DNA of 64,000 nucleotides from positions 19,217,534 through 19,281,533 of the forward strand of contig CM037874.1 in assembly GCA_021292105.1 (NCBI GenBank). The letters are read 5' to 3'. Origin of the DNA: Anadara kagoshimensis. Its lineage: Eukaryota; Mollusca; Bivalvia; Arcoida; Arcidae. Shown piece by piece: positions 48,886-60,060 of the stretch (the first letter of the stretch is position 1; every line of letters starts with the position of its first letter). A model generated the notes under the pieces. It had not been told where the DNA came from and searched no databases. It saw only the letters and a list, made by a program, of their open reading frames with translations. The translations under genes and the position numbers were made by a program.

Positions 48886-49375
48886 TGAACGTACAACGTA
48901 AAGAGGTATGGCGGGTTTGATAGGCGTATTTCTTAAACCTTTACCTGTGCTACCGATCGATAAACGTGACGTCATATCATGGAATGCCATACACTATTAA
49001 TAGATACGAGTATAAGTGATTAGGCCATTGTAATTGTTATATTTGTTACTGATTATTTGCGACAATGTATACATTTTATTTAAATAATGAGTACCATAAA
49101 ATGACTTATATAGCAATAAAGTTTATTTCATTTGTAAACCGAATACTTCATGTTCTCCAGGAATGATTGATTGAGGACCCTCTCTTATTCGAAAACAAAA
49201 ACCTGATGCTTGGGGTATTTTGTTATGCTCACATATAGCTTATGACCGATTGCTGATTTTTGTAGAAGCATGTGAGAGGTTAAGTTGATACTTATGTATT
49301 CTTTTGATAAGTAATCAGCATTTTGTCCTAAGTTATATGTGACCACTAAATTCGCATCATATAGAGTTCATATTA

Positions 49376-50077
49376 TTACCTGTCTGAAAGACCAGTACGG
49401 AGTTTTGTCAGCAGAACGCCTGCACCTTGGCGGATTGTGCGATTTTTTGATTTCTTCATAGAAATGGCAAAAGAACAAACATCATCAAATTGGTTCTTGT
49501 TCAACCCAGTTGCATTGTATATATCATCACTGGTCATATCTGTATCGAAATCAATCTTGTTCTTTTGCATTACAATGTTCTTTAGCCCATTCAGTAGCTC
49601 TGTCACTTCATTGGTTGTTGCAATAGCTTTGTCGCTGGTACACATAGCATTTTGTGCAATAACACTTGGTTTCAATTTCATCCCTGAGAGGTGAGATTTA
49701 CAACACAAAAGACCCAAAGGTACAATTACACCATTGGATATAAAAACTTGTAGTCTTGCATCAGATGGTATTTTTGTAAGACCTTTTCCCATATGATGAC
49801 AAAAGACACAATGAGCTCTACTTTTAGCTACACTTTTAAATGACAGTACTATAGCATTTGAATTGCTTTTTGAAGACTGTTTCTTTGAACTGGGTTTCTT
49901 AACGTTTGTGTTTTTGTCATAATACAACTTTTTACATTTAAGGCATATTAATTTATCCACATTAATTGTCATACATAGTGTTTTAGAAAAAAATTCGGCA
50001 ATCAAACTATTAATTTTTCTACCTTGGCCTGTCTTAAGCCGTGCTGAACACACGCCACAAATTGCGGAATTGGGCAT
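49376..50077 (-). CDS. N-terminal part of an ISL2EU/Harbinger-like transposase
   Basis: An open frame of 233 residues starts at ATG 50077. Residues 8-48 hold two Cys pairs (CGVC, CLKC), and a second set follows with CVFCHH near 90 and CC/H near 125. The last 35 residues (NKNQFDDVCSFAISMKKSKN, then GAGVLLTKLRTGLSD) match the helix-turn-helix that precedes the DDE_Tnp_4 nuclease in this transposase group. The frame runs into a donor (CAG/GTAATA at about 49382), so the true exon ends there and the few codons after it are intron. No catalytic exon follows within the element, so it cannot move itself. A similar fusion in a host gene is less likely given the flanking inverted repeats. Confidence 0.7.
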   Translation of the reverse strand: MPNSAICGVCSARLKTGQGRKINSLIAEFFSKTLCMTINVDKLICLKCKKLYYDKNTNVKKPSSKKQSSKSNSNAIVLSFKSVAKSRAHCVFCHHMGKGLTKIPSDARLQVFISNGVIVPLGLLCCKSHLSGMKLKPSVIAQNAMCTSDKAIATTNEVTELLNGLKNIVMQKNKIDFDTDMTSDDIYNATGLNKNQFDDVCSFAISMKKSKNRTIRQGAGVLLTKLRTGLSDR

Positions 50078-50402
50078 TTCTATTATTGTAAAAGCAATGC
50101 AAAATGTTACCGCCCGTATAAAATCATCAAAATATAATCAAATATTAACATAATGACTATAATTTCTTTTCATTTGGCATGTTCAAGTGTTCAAGGCGCT
50201 GCACTGTTAGTGACATCGAAGTTCCGCACTCAATAAAACACGGGTGATAAACATTGGTAATGAGTTTTCGTTTTATTTCAGTTATAACCCGGAAAATCGA
50301 TTAAAAATATATATTTAAAAATTCAGATGCTTTTAATTAGTGTAACAATTGTGATGAAAATATATTAATGCTTAAAACTCCATAACTAAAACGAAAAAAA
50401 TA

Positions 50403-50476
50403 ACCCACTAATGGGGTGCGAACCCATGCCTTTGAAGTTGAATGCTTTGTGTGTTACCGACTGAGCTAAATTCCAG
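50403..50476 (-). repeat. tRNA-like pseudogene or SINE head
   Basis: On the minus strand it has TTAGCTCAGTCGG (box A) and a sound T arm, ATGGG/CCCAT around TTCGCAC (box B). The D stem does not close and the acceptor strands (TGGAATT and TAGTGGG) do not pair, so it is not a working tRNA gene. Confidence 0.55.
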
Positions 50477-50912
50477 TTCACTATTAGTCGTTTTATATTG
50501 TATAATAAGTATTGGATACCAAGAAACAAATCTCAATTTCCCTTTTTTTCAATTTTTTTATATTTTCTCCTAAGAGGACCATTTTTTTTAAAATATTGTA
50601 AAGATTGGATTTTAAATGTTCAATAAGAAACAATTAACATAAAAATGGTCCTCTGTGGAGAACGGTTTGAAAAACGGAAAATAAGACTGGGAAACCCCAT
50701 GTATTTTGAAAAAAATGGCATATGAGAGCCTAAAAACGGTCTTGTATCTGAAAAATACATTACACTGAATATTTTTGTGACCCAAAATCTGAAAATACAG
50801 ATAAAAGTCTATCGCTCACTGATATATATTTTATTATTTGAAACAATTTTTTTTCAAAAATCAAAATGGTCCATTTAGGACAAAATCCCATCAAACCCGC
50901 CATACCTCTTTA

Positions 50913-51489
50913 TTTGATACTTATTTCTAGCAGTCATTGATTAAAAAAGAAACTTAAAAAACAAATATAAATTTTCCATTTGTAGATTGAATTATATATA
51001 ATTCATGTTGACGCAAAAGTATAATTAAGACATTAGAATGGTGTGGACAAATACTAAAATCGTTATTTGTCATAATTAATGCCAGTTTCTTGGTCAGTGT
51101 AAATTTAATTTTCCCCCGAACAGAATTAAAGCAATTCAAATCATTACCATATGTTGCTTGTGACATGCAGCTAATTGTAATAATTTTTTAAAACGAGTCT
51201 GAAAATTCAACTTGAATAAGTGGTAATTAGTAATAAAATTTCAGAAAGTTATGGAATAGTGAAATGATATTTAATCTATTTCATATTTGTTATATATGGA
51301 CCGATGATTTAAGAAATAATCAATATTTATCCTTTGTATATCGTCAAATAATGGTATTTAATAAATAAAAATTAAATAAATTTATCCAAGCAAATGTCTT
51401 GTTATTTGTTGCATATGTAATTGCATACAACGTATCTCCCTTATCGTAACTTTCTAGTGAAACTACCGTAATTGTCACTGATCTAGAAA
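50913..51489. other. AT-rich junction
   Basis: Between the ISL2EU-like remnant and the first coding frame of the tyrosine-recombinase element. It probably includes that element's 5' leader, but terminal repeats were not identified. Confidence 0.35.
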
Positions 51490-51512
51490 ACTTTCAGCAA
51501 GTTTCAGTAAAA

Positions 51513-52306
51513 ATGCCAAGAGTCAGGGTTCGGGGAAGGAATGCTAGACGTGTCCCAGATGTCAGACCACGACGTCGCAATGCAAATCATGCTCAAGCGC
51601 ATAATGAACCAGAGCAAGTTGTACAAGATGTTGATGCCAACTTACCCAATTCTAGACCTCCTCATGTACAGCCTTTTGATGTCGAAGCCATTTCGCAAGA
51701 AATGTGTTGCAGCGAATTCAAACAATTCAGCCTATCCAAACCGCTGCAGCGCCTGCTAACATTAATGCGGAGCAAGGTAATAGAGAGCATGCTAATAACT
51801 TACAGAGTTTTAGTACAATGCATGAATTAGGAAACAATGTTCAAAATAATGTCAAAATCAAGATTATAAATAATGAGTGTATTGATCATGGAATACTTAT
51901 TTCCAAAGTATCAAATCCTGATGACGATTCAAAAATATTTCTATTAAAGATGGAAAATCTTGTAATTACTAATAAGTCTCGTCCTACTAAAATTACTGAT
52001 ATTCAACAGTGGACTGACGCCATGCTTATATTTGCTAGCATTTACACCTCGGCCCATTCATTAAAATTTTCTGGTTTATTGAAATATACGCATACAATAA
52101 GGCTTGGTGCATCACGTTCACCAGGGTTTAGATGGAAATCCTATGATATTCAGTTTAGACTGAAAAAAGAACGGAACCCTGAGAAGTCCTGGGCGGTTGT
52201 CGATCAGGAGCTATGGTTGCTTTATATGTATGCAAACTTCAATAACATTCCTTATGCAGCTACTACCCCTTCCAACAGTATGTACAAATGTTACGAATAT
52301 AATTAA
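51513..52306 (+). pseudogene. gag-like region of the tyrosine-recombinase retroelement
   Basis: It begins with an Arg/Pro-rich leader (MPRVRVRGRNARRVPDVRPR). Further on lies the conserved block of this group: IQQWTDAMLIFASIYTSAH, then LLKYTHTIRL, YDIQFRLKK and VDQELWLLYMYA. Part of the fossil described at 51490-60200; not intact. Confidence 0.65.
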
Positions 52307-52740
52307 AAGGGTGTTTGTAATAAACTTAGATGTTCTTACTTGCATTCTTGCATTAAATGCACCATGACCCATCCTCAACTTAGATGTAGGGTAGTGAAAG
52401 CTAGCAATATTAATTTTAGGTCTGGAAATCAACAACAGTAATGGTCCTCTCGTGTGGCAGCTGCAGCTACTAGCAATGGTAAACTTGACAGCACAAATGT
52501 CAGTAAACCAGCACATTCAGCTAAACAGCCTCGCCAATAGTCCAATTAAAGTTAATTCATTACAAAGTTTTTTGAAGTTATATCCAAATTTAGATGATGC
52601 TGAATTACTACATAATGGTTTTAACCATGGTTTAAAGTTGAATTATCATGGTCCTCGTCAAAGGACTATTTGTTCTAATTTATCTTCTCTAAAAAATCGT
52701 GAATTAGAAGCTATAAAGATAGTTATGAAAGAGGTTAATT

Positions 52741-54268
52741 TTGTTTCGTGTTGCTGGCCCATTTTTATTTAATCCTTTGCCAAGTTTAAGGCTTTCTCCA
52801 ATCGGTTTAGTTCCAAAGAAAGATGGTTCGTGGCGGCTAATACATCACTTATCATACCCTAAGGGGTCAAGTGTAAATGATTTCATAGATCAAAATTTAT
52901 GTTCAGTCAATTATACATCTTTTGACACCGCTTTATTGATGTTAGCAAAAGTAGGCAAAGGTGCATTAGCGGCCAGGCTTGATATAAAAAGTGCATTCAG
53001 GTTACTTCCGATTCACCCGTCCGATTTTGAACTTTTAGGTTTTAAAGTTGCCAATTATTATTTCACTGACAAATGTTTACCATTTGGGTGCTCTATATCG
53101 TGCTCACTGTTTGAACAATTTTCTACTTTTTTAGAGTGGCTTTTTAAACATAGGTCACAAATCAAAAACAAACATACTTATCCATTTCCGAATCACAATC
53201 CAGAAGCAAAGTAAAAACTTTGGAACTGACAAGTTAGGTTAGACACGTGAACTTCCACCAGGGAAGTGAGGCCGGGTGCTCCGGAAGGGTAAGCACCTCC
53301 TGCTTAGCTAGCTACACCCGTCACGTGTGTAATCAAAATTGTGTGAAAGGAACATGGAACTATGAGACGTCAAATATATCCAAGGCAATCCTGGACACAG
53401 AGACATCAAACTTATCAACAATACTGTGATGACGGCCATAAAACTTTTTGAGGGCCTTGATAAGCCTAGGCTTGCAATATCCCTGAGTCAACAATTTATT
53501 TGCAAGCAGCCTACTTCGTTGTACAAAGTCCCCGTAGTGGGAACAAGCTCTACCAAAGCGTATTAATTGGGAAACAAATACACCATAAGCAGGAGAAGCA
53601 GGTATATTGCTGCATAAAAAAGGGAAGTTGACAATAGAAAAATTGAAGTCATCACGTTTGTCATAAAGTTTCAAATGTAGCCTTTCTTGTGCGTCATAAT
53701 TCAGGTATAAGTCTAAATATGAAGCAGAACTTGAGGAATCAGTCGTGTCTTTTATTTCAAGCTCACTAGGATAGATGACATTTACATAGTCTCCAAATTT
53801 AGGATTGTTAAGAGTGATAAAATAGTACATTACTTAGATGATTTTTTATTAGCTGGCAGGGAAAATAGTGATGAATGTAAAAGCTTAATGGAATGTTTTT
53901 CAGATATATGTAATGAAGTGGGAGTACCATTAGCTCATGATAAAACCATTGGTCCATCTCCTATGTTAGTTTTCCTAGGTCTTGAAATCAACACAATAGA
54001 AATGAATGTCAAAATCCCTTCCGAAAAGCTTATTACACTTAAATATTCATTATTTTGTCTTTTGGGCAAAAAGAAAACAACTTTGAAAGACCTTCAGTCT
54101 GTTGTTGGCTTACTTAATTTTTGTACCAGGGCCATTCCACCAGCACGTGCGTTCAACAGACGTTTTTACGACGCTATATTTACATTTTGTCTGTTTTCTG
54201 TCTTCTACACAAGGTTTCAGAGCAATTGCGTTCATATCGGCCATGAACTGCAAGATCTACCTTGGTGA
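52741..54268 (+). pseudogene. reverse-transcriptase region of the tyrosine-recombinase retroelement
   Basis: Typical DIRS-type RT blocks are seen: SPIGLVPKKDGSWRLIHHLS, LDIKSAFRLLPIHP and CLPFGCSISCSLFEQFSTFL. After the RT-element insertion (53178-53827) come a YLDDFLLAG palm motif and LVFLGLEINT. The insertion falls between the fingers/palm part and the YLDD motif. Not intact. Confidence 0.75.
53178..53827 (-). mobile_element. RT-element copy, youngest-looking, inserted in the retroelement
   Basis: On the minus strand the coding tail (53830 to 53360, 156 residues in one frame) reads LNNPKFGDYVNVIYPSELEI, ASYLDLYLNYDAQERLHLKL, YDKRDDFNFSIVNFPFLCSN, IPASPAYGVFVSQLIRFGRA and KKFYGRHHSIVDKFDVSVSR. 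It starts just downstream of the YIDD position, so the copy is 5'-truncated. The 3' untranslated part ends near TTCCGAATCACAATCCAG at 53190. The uninterrupted frame makes this the least decayed copy in the window. The protein type is abundant in bivalve genomes. LINE or Penelope-like status is unsettled. Confidence 0.85.
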
Positions 54269-54539
54269 CGTCACGGGGATTCCAGTCACAACAATCGGCG
54301 TATGAATACACAATATCAAATACACAAAACCGGAACTATATTGACATAAAAATAAAGTTTGTTTACATCCCGTGATATCGAATTACTCATGTCATTTGGT
54401 GAGACTTTTGCTAAGAAATTTCTTTTTAAATACATCTGATTATTCAGTAAATAAAATTTAAAAAAATGAAATACAAGAAATAAAAAATGAAAAATAAATT
54501 GAATATTTAAAAAAAAATCTGCCGTCTGCTTACCTGTTC

Positions 54540-55233
54540 AACTTTGTAGTTTCTTCAACATGTCTTCCTCCGACGGCGAACTTCCAAACGCAAACTTTGA
54601 TATATATTTACCAGCAAACTTTGAGATGGATTCAAGTGATGACGAATTTTTGAGCACCATAAACTTTGAGGAATATAAAACCGTCAGGCCTATAGGAGGT
54701 GGTACATATATAAATTACAGAAATCAACTGGCATTCCAAGACACTCTGTCAACTCCAGCACTTGAGGACCTGTCCCCTCCTGAAACCCCAGCAGAACCAG
54801 ATAAGAAACGGTTTCAGTCTGTGTCCGTGGAAGAAATGGAGAGACTATTTGATGCTAGACAGGCCCCTTCAACAAAAAAAAAAAAAACACAGCATGGGGC
54901 ATGAGAATATGTCAAGGTTAGGTATTGGAAAATTAAGAAAAAACTGTAAATAAAAGTTTAATAAAGAATATTTTTTATGTAATCTTTAAAAAATGATGAT
55001 GGCGTCACATTGTGTAAAGCAGCAATCAAAACAAGTTATTGTTGCACAAAATAAATCAATCAAAAACTGTTTTAATTGTTACACAATGGGCAGTATAACT
55101 CTCAAAATAAACATAATTCAATTGTTAAAAGATTATAAAATGTTATGAGAGAGAGAGAGAGAGAGAGAGAGAATATTACCAGGTTAAAATAAAAGATGAA
55201 TTTTAGAGTTTACCAGATTAAAATATGAGTGAT

Positions 55234-55275
<42 letters not shown>

Positions 55276-55670
55276 CTTACCTTGTCTTATTTCTTAGAAG
55301 AATTCAATTTCTTCTGTTTTAGACTGGAACAAAGAAAAATGGGGACATGTACTGGACATTGAAAACATAGATGTCACCACATTGGCCGATATATAACCAG
55401 TTTTCTACTGTGAAGTGCGACCAAAACAATCCAAGAAAATGACTCAGAATGCTTCAGAAAATGTTGAAAACTCAGAGGACGTTTATCACAAAAACACTGT
55501 GATAAATATCCGGGCTGCCAAAAATCGCCATTTATCAAATCTTCACAGAACTATTTATGTAGTCAGGGACACACAGTTTAAGAAAGCCAATGGCATTTTA
55601 AAAGAACGGCTTACAACTGGTTTTTCTGTACCTTCAAAACATAAACCAGTGATTGAAAAAAACTGATCTG
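54540..55670 (+). pseudogene. Crypton-like (DUF3504-type) gene fragment
   Basis: The first frame (54560-54904) is acidic (MSSSDGELPNANFDIYLPAN) and ends with VSVEEMERLFDARQAPSTKK, as in the N-terminal region of Crypton-derived recombinase-like proteins. The likely second exon starts after TTTTAG at 55323: WNKEKWGHVLDIENIDVTTL, an in-frame TAA, then VFYCEVRPKQS, IRAAKNRHLSNLHRTIYVV and RDTQFKKANGILKERLTT. These fit the SAM-like core-binding part. The recombinase catalytic part is not seen. Two GA microsatellites (55146-55173, 55235-55271) fall in the intron. A CRE-like TGACGTCA lies at about 54267, upstream. It may be a dead transposon or a processed piece of a host DUF3504 gene. The family call rests on pattern memory only. 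Confidence 0.5.
55146..55271. repeat. two GA microsatellites
   Basis: GA runs at 55146-55173 and 55235-55271. They are separated by about 60 bp in which AGAGTTTACCAGATTAAAAT echoes ATTACCAGGTTAAAATAAAA, so the pair may be a small duplication. Confidence 0.8.
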
Positions 55671-55704
55671 ATTAGAATTTCATGTAATCTGATCTACACC
55701 AATT

Positions 55705-56205
55705 GTAATCTACACCAATCAAGTTTGTATTTTATTAAAGCTGAACCTGTTTCCTTTACAATGATACCAAATATGATCTATATCTACACAAAACCATCGA
55801 CAACAAAGATAAAAACGTTCCCCTACCCCGTTTCGATCATTTTTTTAAAAATGGGTATCTTTAATATATTTTTTCTAATAGAGTGGTGTCTTCTTTGGAA
55901 GATGAGAATATATGATCATTTATAACTACAATTCATCAAGTAAATGCAAAACATACTTTGTCTCAATGTGTTTTATTATGTTGTACAGAAATAATTTTAT
56001 AAAGGATAAATTGACACGATTTTATAGCGTTTTTCCCCAAAACTTGTGTTTATGACGTCATGGTGGCAATATAGTAGCAGCTACATCAACCAATTTTATG
56101 TTTTATTACAGCTGAACATGTTTCCTTTACAATGATACCAAATATGATATGTATCTGCATAATATTATTGAGAAGAAAGATAAAAACGTTCCCCTACCCC
56201 TAATA
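55705..56205. repeat. direct repeat pair of about 125 bp
   Basis: 55712-55832 and 56083-56205 share, in order, TTTTATTAAAGCTGAACCTG, TTTCCTTTACAATGATACCA, AATATGAT and GATAAAAACGTTCCCCTACC. They follow the Crypton-like frames and may be a duplicated 3' untranslated segment. Confidence 0.7.
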
Positions 56206-56379
56206 GAGAAATTTACTAAAAACTTTCAGGCACTCCTAAATATTGAAGTTTTTCATAAAGAGCATCCCAACTTATTTCTGGGAAACATCCTGATTCCATT
56301 ACTAGACACTCTATGGTACTAGAAAAAAGTAGTGTCGTTGGATCCTGGGGGGGTGCACGGTGGGTCCACCTAGCCCACG

Positions 56380-57010
56380 CACTAAATCATTTCAGCAATT
56401 TAGATTGTCTCGTAATTTTCAAATTATTTTGCCCCCACTCATATCGCATGTTGTTAATTTTATATCATTCTTATCCGTCAAGGGAAATGCTTCAAGTACA
56501 GTTAGAACGTATGTTTCTGCTATTGCGTACCAGTGTAAGATAAACAGTGTTACCGATGTTACTCAGTCATTTATTATAAAGAAAATGCTTACTGGTTTGA
56601 GTCGATTAGATAAGCGTGTTGATACTAGAATGCCTATAACTTTAGACATTTTGCAAAATATTCTTAAATTTCTTCCTGTTATTTGCGTTTTAAAGTATGA
56701 ATCAATAATGTTTGCTTCAATCTTTTCTCTTGGTTTCTTTGGATTTTTCAGAATTGGAGAATTGGTCGCCAGCTCACTTAGTGATCAAGGTCATTCATTG
56801 CAGAGCTATAACATTCGTTTTGTTGATTGTATCAAATCACTAGAAATAGTTCTCCCTCACTCAAAAAATGATCAATCTGGGCATGGTCATATAATACGTA
56901 TCCCAGAAACACGCATGTGTACTTGTACTGTTAAGGCCGTGCTATCTTATATGTCTATAAGGTCATGTTGTATTGCCCCTTTTTCTGTCACTTGTCTGGT
57001 AATCCAGTAA
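56380..57010 (+). pseudogene. tyrosine-recombinase region of the retroelement
   Basis: GNASSTVRTYVSAIAYQCKI is followed by LDKRVDTRMPITLDILQNIL and IFSLGFFGFFRIGELVASSL, the box I region with its catalytic Arg, then RFVDCIKSLEIVLPHSKNDQ. The C-terminal half is cut off by the Harbinger element at 57013. Part of the fossil at 51490-60200; not intact. Confidence 0.75.
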
Positions 57011-57228
57011 CCAGGCCCCGATTTCTCGAAAAAAAACTTAAGTCAAAACTTAAGTTTCATCTCAACTTCTCGGAAAAAACTCAGCTGAGTTTTTTCTCAA
57101 ATCGCATTTCTCGATGTTAGCTGAGTAAAATCTTAGCTGAGTTCAAATTTGCATTGATATAAGTGGCCCTACTTAAAAGGAAACAACGTTTTCGTCTGAC
57201 AGAATTTATGCATAACACAGTCGCCGGT

Positions 57229-57406
57229 ATGGAAAAAAAACGCAGAGAAAACCGAATTGGACGGGAAAAGAAAATATGTTACTGGTAGAAGCCGTAAATA
57301 AGGGAAGACCGTTTGTTTTCTAAATTTAAGGGGTTTGCAAGCTCTGGGAAAAAAATAACAAACTAAAGGAGATGGCATGGGAGGAGATTGCGGATATTGT
57401 TAATTC
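57229..57406 (+). pseudogene. Myb/SANT-like DNA-binding protein of the Harbinger element, fragment
   Basis: Read in more than one frame, the sequence codes RRENRIGREKK, VEAVNKGRPFV, FKGFASSGKKI and AWEEIADIVNS, the trihelix pattern of the second Harbinger protein. At least one frame change and one stop (TAG at 57286-57288, frame of the ATG) break it. A GT donor (TCG/GTACGT) follows at about 57406. In intact elements this protein escorts the nuclease to the ends. Confidence 0.55.
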
Positions 57407-58074
57407 GTACGTACACATTTTAAAAAACAAATCTAATTTATATTACACTGGGGTAATGGTAGATCTATAAAGTCATGTAAATCACGCTTGGCTCATCACG
57501 CTTGAAGGGAATATTTCAAATTATTCAATTCTTCAAAATACATGTAGATCTACCTTTAAATATTTATGCTCATTCCAATGTGTTTAATTCCATCCCTCTT
57601 CTACACTACACACACTGTTTACAGTAAGCATTCTTGAAAGTGCCTTAGTATGCTCTAATTTAGAAGTACTGGGATCCATGCCTTGTGATTTAGAGAATAG
57701 ATATAATTAATGCTATCTTAAATAGATTATGTGCATTCTGATTAAAATGCCACACTTTAAATAAGAACACCAAGCCAAATGGGTTTTGAATTACAGAATG
57801 TAAATTTCTCCATTTGTTGATTATTTTTACATATCTAGCTTGTTCATTCAACATTTTATTAATAAAATTCAAATGATTTCATTGGTTGCAATTATAATAT
57901 AGATCAGTTTCATTTTATGAAAATAACATTACTATACTGATTACAGACCCTAAAATAAGTGAATATAAAGCTTGCAATGAGAAAAATATTCATTATGCAT
58001 AAGAAATTTACAATGTCATGAATGCAGAAATGAATTTATATACAAATAATGAATAGACAGTTGGTACCTGTACA

Positions 58075-59568
58075 TTAAGAGAATGGAATTTTTTTCTATT
58101 TATGAAATCTGGTTCATTTTCTGTAGGGTCCATAATTCGTATGAAAGTGCCATCTATACATCCGAGTACATTGGGAAAACCTAGTTGATAGAGATTGATA
58201 GTATGATAAGTAATCAACATGCACAACTATAGTGCATATATATTTGAAAATGAGTTTGTCATCTTCTTTAACAGTTTTATAAATTATTAGAATGAATTAA
58301 TATTTTAATGGTGAACAAAATATAGTGGAGAAATAATAAACCTTTGATTTTTTAAACTGATACCAAATTTAATAATAACTGTAAAAAATAAATGTCAAAA
58401 TAAAGAATAAAAACAAATAAATTGATACTAAAATAAATTAAATTATATACTTTAACAAGAAATTCAAAAAAGACAAATAGACTGAGATCTATGGGGTTTT
58501 TTTTAATTGAAACTCTCTCTCTCTCTTGCTCTTGTTTTCATTTCTAGCTTTTAAATTATTGATGCAATCTAGTCATATGGAGTATCATGAATATATTAAA
58601 CAAATATTTATAAATAAAAATCCCGTGGGGCACCTCGTACAGCATTTTTTGTTTGTTTTTTTTTAGTCGGCGATTAAAAAGTGTAGCCAATTTCTTTCCA
58701 TGTCACATAATTATTAGAAACCGCTCTAGATGAATTTCATAACTATGAAAACGATTCATACTTTACTTTATATTTACTTTATACTATTTGTCACTAGAGC
58801 ATTTGCTCTAATACCCAACTTTATGAGGAATTTTTTTCAATGCATTCATTCAGAGACGTATTTAACTCATCGTTTCTGATTCATTTTTTGCATAATCCCA
58901 ACTGAAAATAAAGTGTCATCTGTGTGTAGATATAGCATAAAACAATGTATTTGTATTGTTACACGGGGGGTTGTAATTAATATTAGAATCTATATAATAT
59001 TTCTTCAAGTTGTACATTTTCAATCCTGCGAACCAGAAATTAAAAGATACCTATCGGACTACACTTTTTATACAGTCAATGTTTACATCTAGGCATTATG
59101 ATGTGGATGGTACATGTCAGATATTATGACAGATTTACCTGCTATATTGAAAAATTCTGTCTTTACTTCTTCGGCTCTGTTTCCAGTTGGCATCTTTATT
59201 ATCTCTCTTGAAATTAGACAAAGCCCATGACAGACATTTTTCACTGCTCTACAGACAGAGGACAGAGAAATGGACTTAAAAGTATCGGCTACCATGGAAT
59301 AGAAAGTGCCAGTAGCCAAAAACCTCAGTGTTGATAAGACTTGAAGAAGTGGGGTAAGAGCACAACTTCTCCGCGTATCTCTTGCCAAACAATTATTCAG
59401 AAGACCCGTGATATGTAGAATAGATGTAGGTCGGAAGCGAAAACGTTTATAAATTTCCGACTATGGCATTATTTCCAGAGGATTTTCCCGATCTAAAAGT
59501 CTGTTGTGAGCAATTCTTTGTCTATGACCACCACGACGACGCTGCCTCCTCCTGTTATTGACGGCCAT
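58075..59568 (-). pseudogene. HARBI1-type transposase, two exons left
   Basis: Exon 1 begins at ATG 59568 (MAVNNRRRQRRRGGHRQRIA) and runs to about 59140 with one stop (TAG) after NPLEIMP. It includes LARDTRRSCALTPLLQVLST, LRFLATGTFYSMVADTFKSI and SLSSVCRAVKNVCHGL. It ends IAG in phase 1 at GTAAAT. Exon 2, after ACTAG at about 58184, codes FPNVLGCIDGTFIRI with the first catalytic Asp (CIDGT) and NEPDFINRKKFHSLNVQ, and ends at GTACC near 58073. The remaining two catalytic acids and the C-terminus were not found between 57420 and 58070, so the gene is dead by deletion as well as by the stop. Confidence 0.78.
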
Positions 59569-59759
59569 GTTTGAGCTTTTTTTTAGACTTAAGTCTGCTA
59601 GGGAGGTAACTTAAGTTTTTACTCAACTTGAGACAAAAATTAACTTAGTTTTTTTCGAGAAATCAAAATATTTGAGTTTTCTCAAATTTGAGTAAAATCT
59701 CAGACTTAAGTAATGATATTTGTGATTGTAAATCTTTGCAATTGATTAAAATCTATTAT

Positions 59760-60060
59760 TTCTACTTTAAAAAATTATGTTTGAACTTCTTCCAAATACG
59801 AAAATTATTTGGTTACAAATTTTACCAAGGTTAAAATGGAGATATGAGAAAAATCATGTTGCTATTGACAAAATCAGGAAAAGGGTAAACAGAAAATAGC
59901 TACATTTCTCCTTAAAAATGGGTATTATATCAGATACCCAGAAATTACTGAACTTACTACTGTTCTCTTTCAACCTGATAATGTACATTTAAGTAAACTG
60001 GGTAATGATATTTTCCTTACAGAATTACAACGATTTCTGTTATACAAGGTGAATTTATCT
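59760..60060 (+). pseudogene. SGNH-hydrolase-like tail of the tyrosine-recombinase retroelement
   Basis: Short stretches such as KIIWLQILPRLKWRYEKNHV and, nearby, QPDNVHLSKLGNDIF carry the block pattern of the SGNH/GDSL-like domain found in Ngaro-type elements; the VHLS motif supplies the Asp/His region. It lies just beyond the Harbinger insertion. Part of the fossil at 51490-60200; not intact. Confidence 0.6.

Larger units (their letters stand above)
48901..50912 (-). mobile_element. ISL2EU-like DNA transposon remnant with TA target duplication
   Basis: The inverted ends of about 22-24 bp are AAGAGGTATGGCGGGTTTGA at 48901 and its inverse ending near 50912. TA flanks each end. Only the first coding exon survives (see 49383-50077). 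The catalytic DDE part is missing, because fewer than 500 bp lie between that exon's donor and the left end and they hold no matching frame. A tRNA-like sequence sits at 50403-50476. Confidence 0.7.
57013..59712 (-). mobile_element. Harbinger (PIF) DNA transposon, internally damaged
   Basis: The left end starts GGCCCCGATTTCTCGAAAAAA, and the right end holds the inverse (TTTTTTTCGAGAAATC at about 59650-59668). Both ends are rich in CTTAAG, CTCAGCTGAG and CTCAAATTTGAG palindromes. Two convergent coding units survive: a Myb/SANT-like protein on the plus strand (57229-57406) and the HARBI1-type nuclease on the minus strand (59568 to 58075). It interrupts the tyrosine-recombinase region of the older retroelement. 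The last bases of the right end are uncertain. Confidence 0.78.

Noticed and set aside
50403-50476. tRNA gene on the minus strand
   Set aside because: The T arm is good, but the D stem and the acceptor stem do not pair and the anticodon arm is poor. It is a pseudogene or SINE head.
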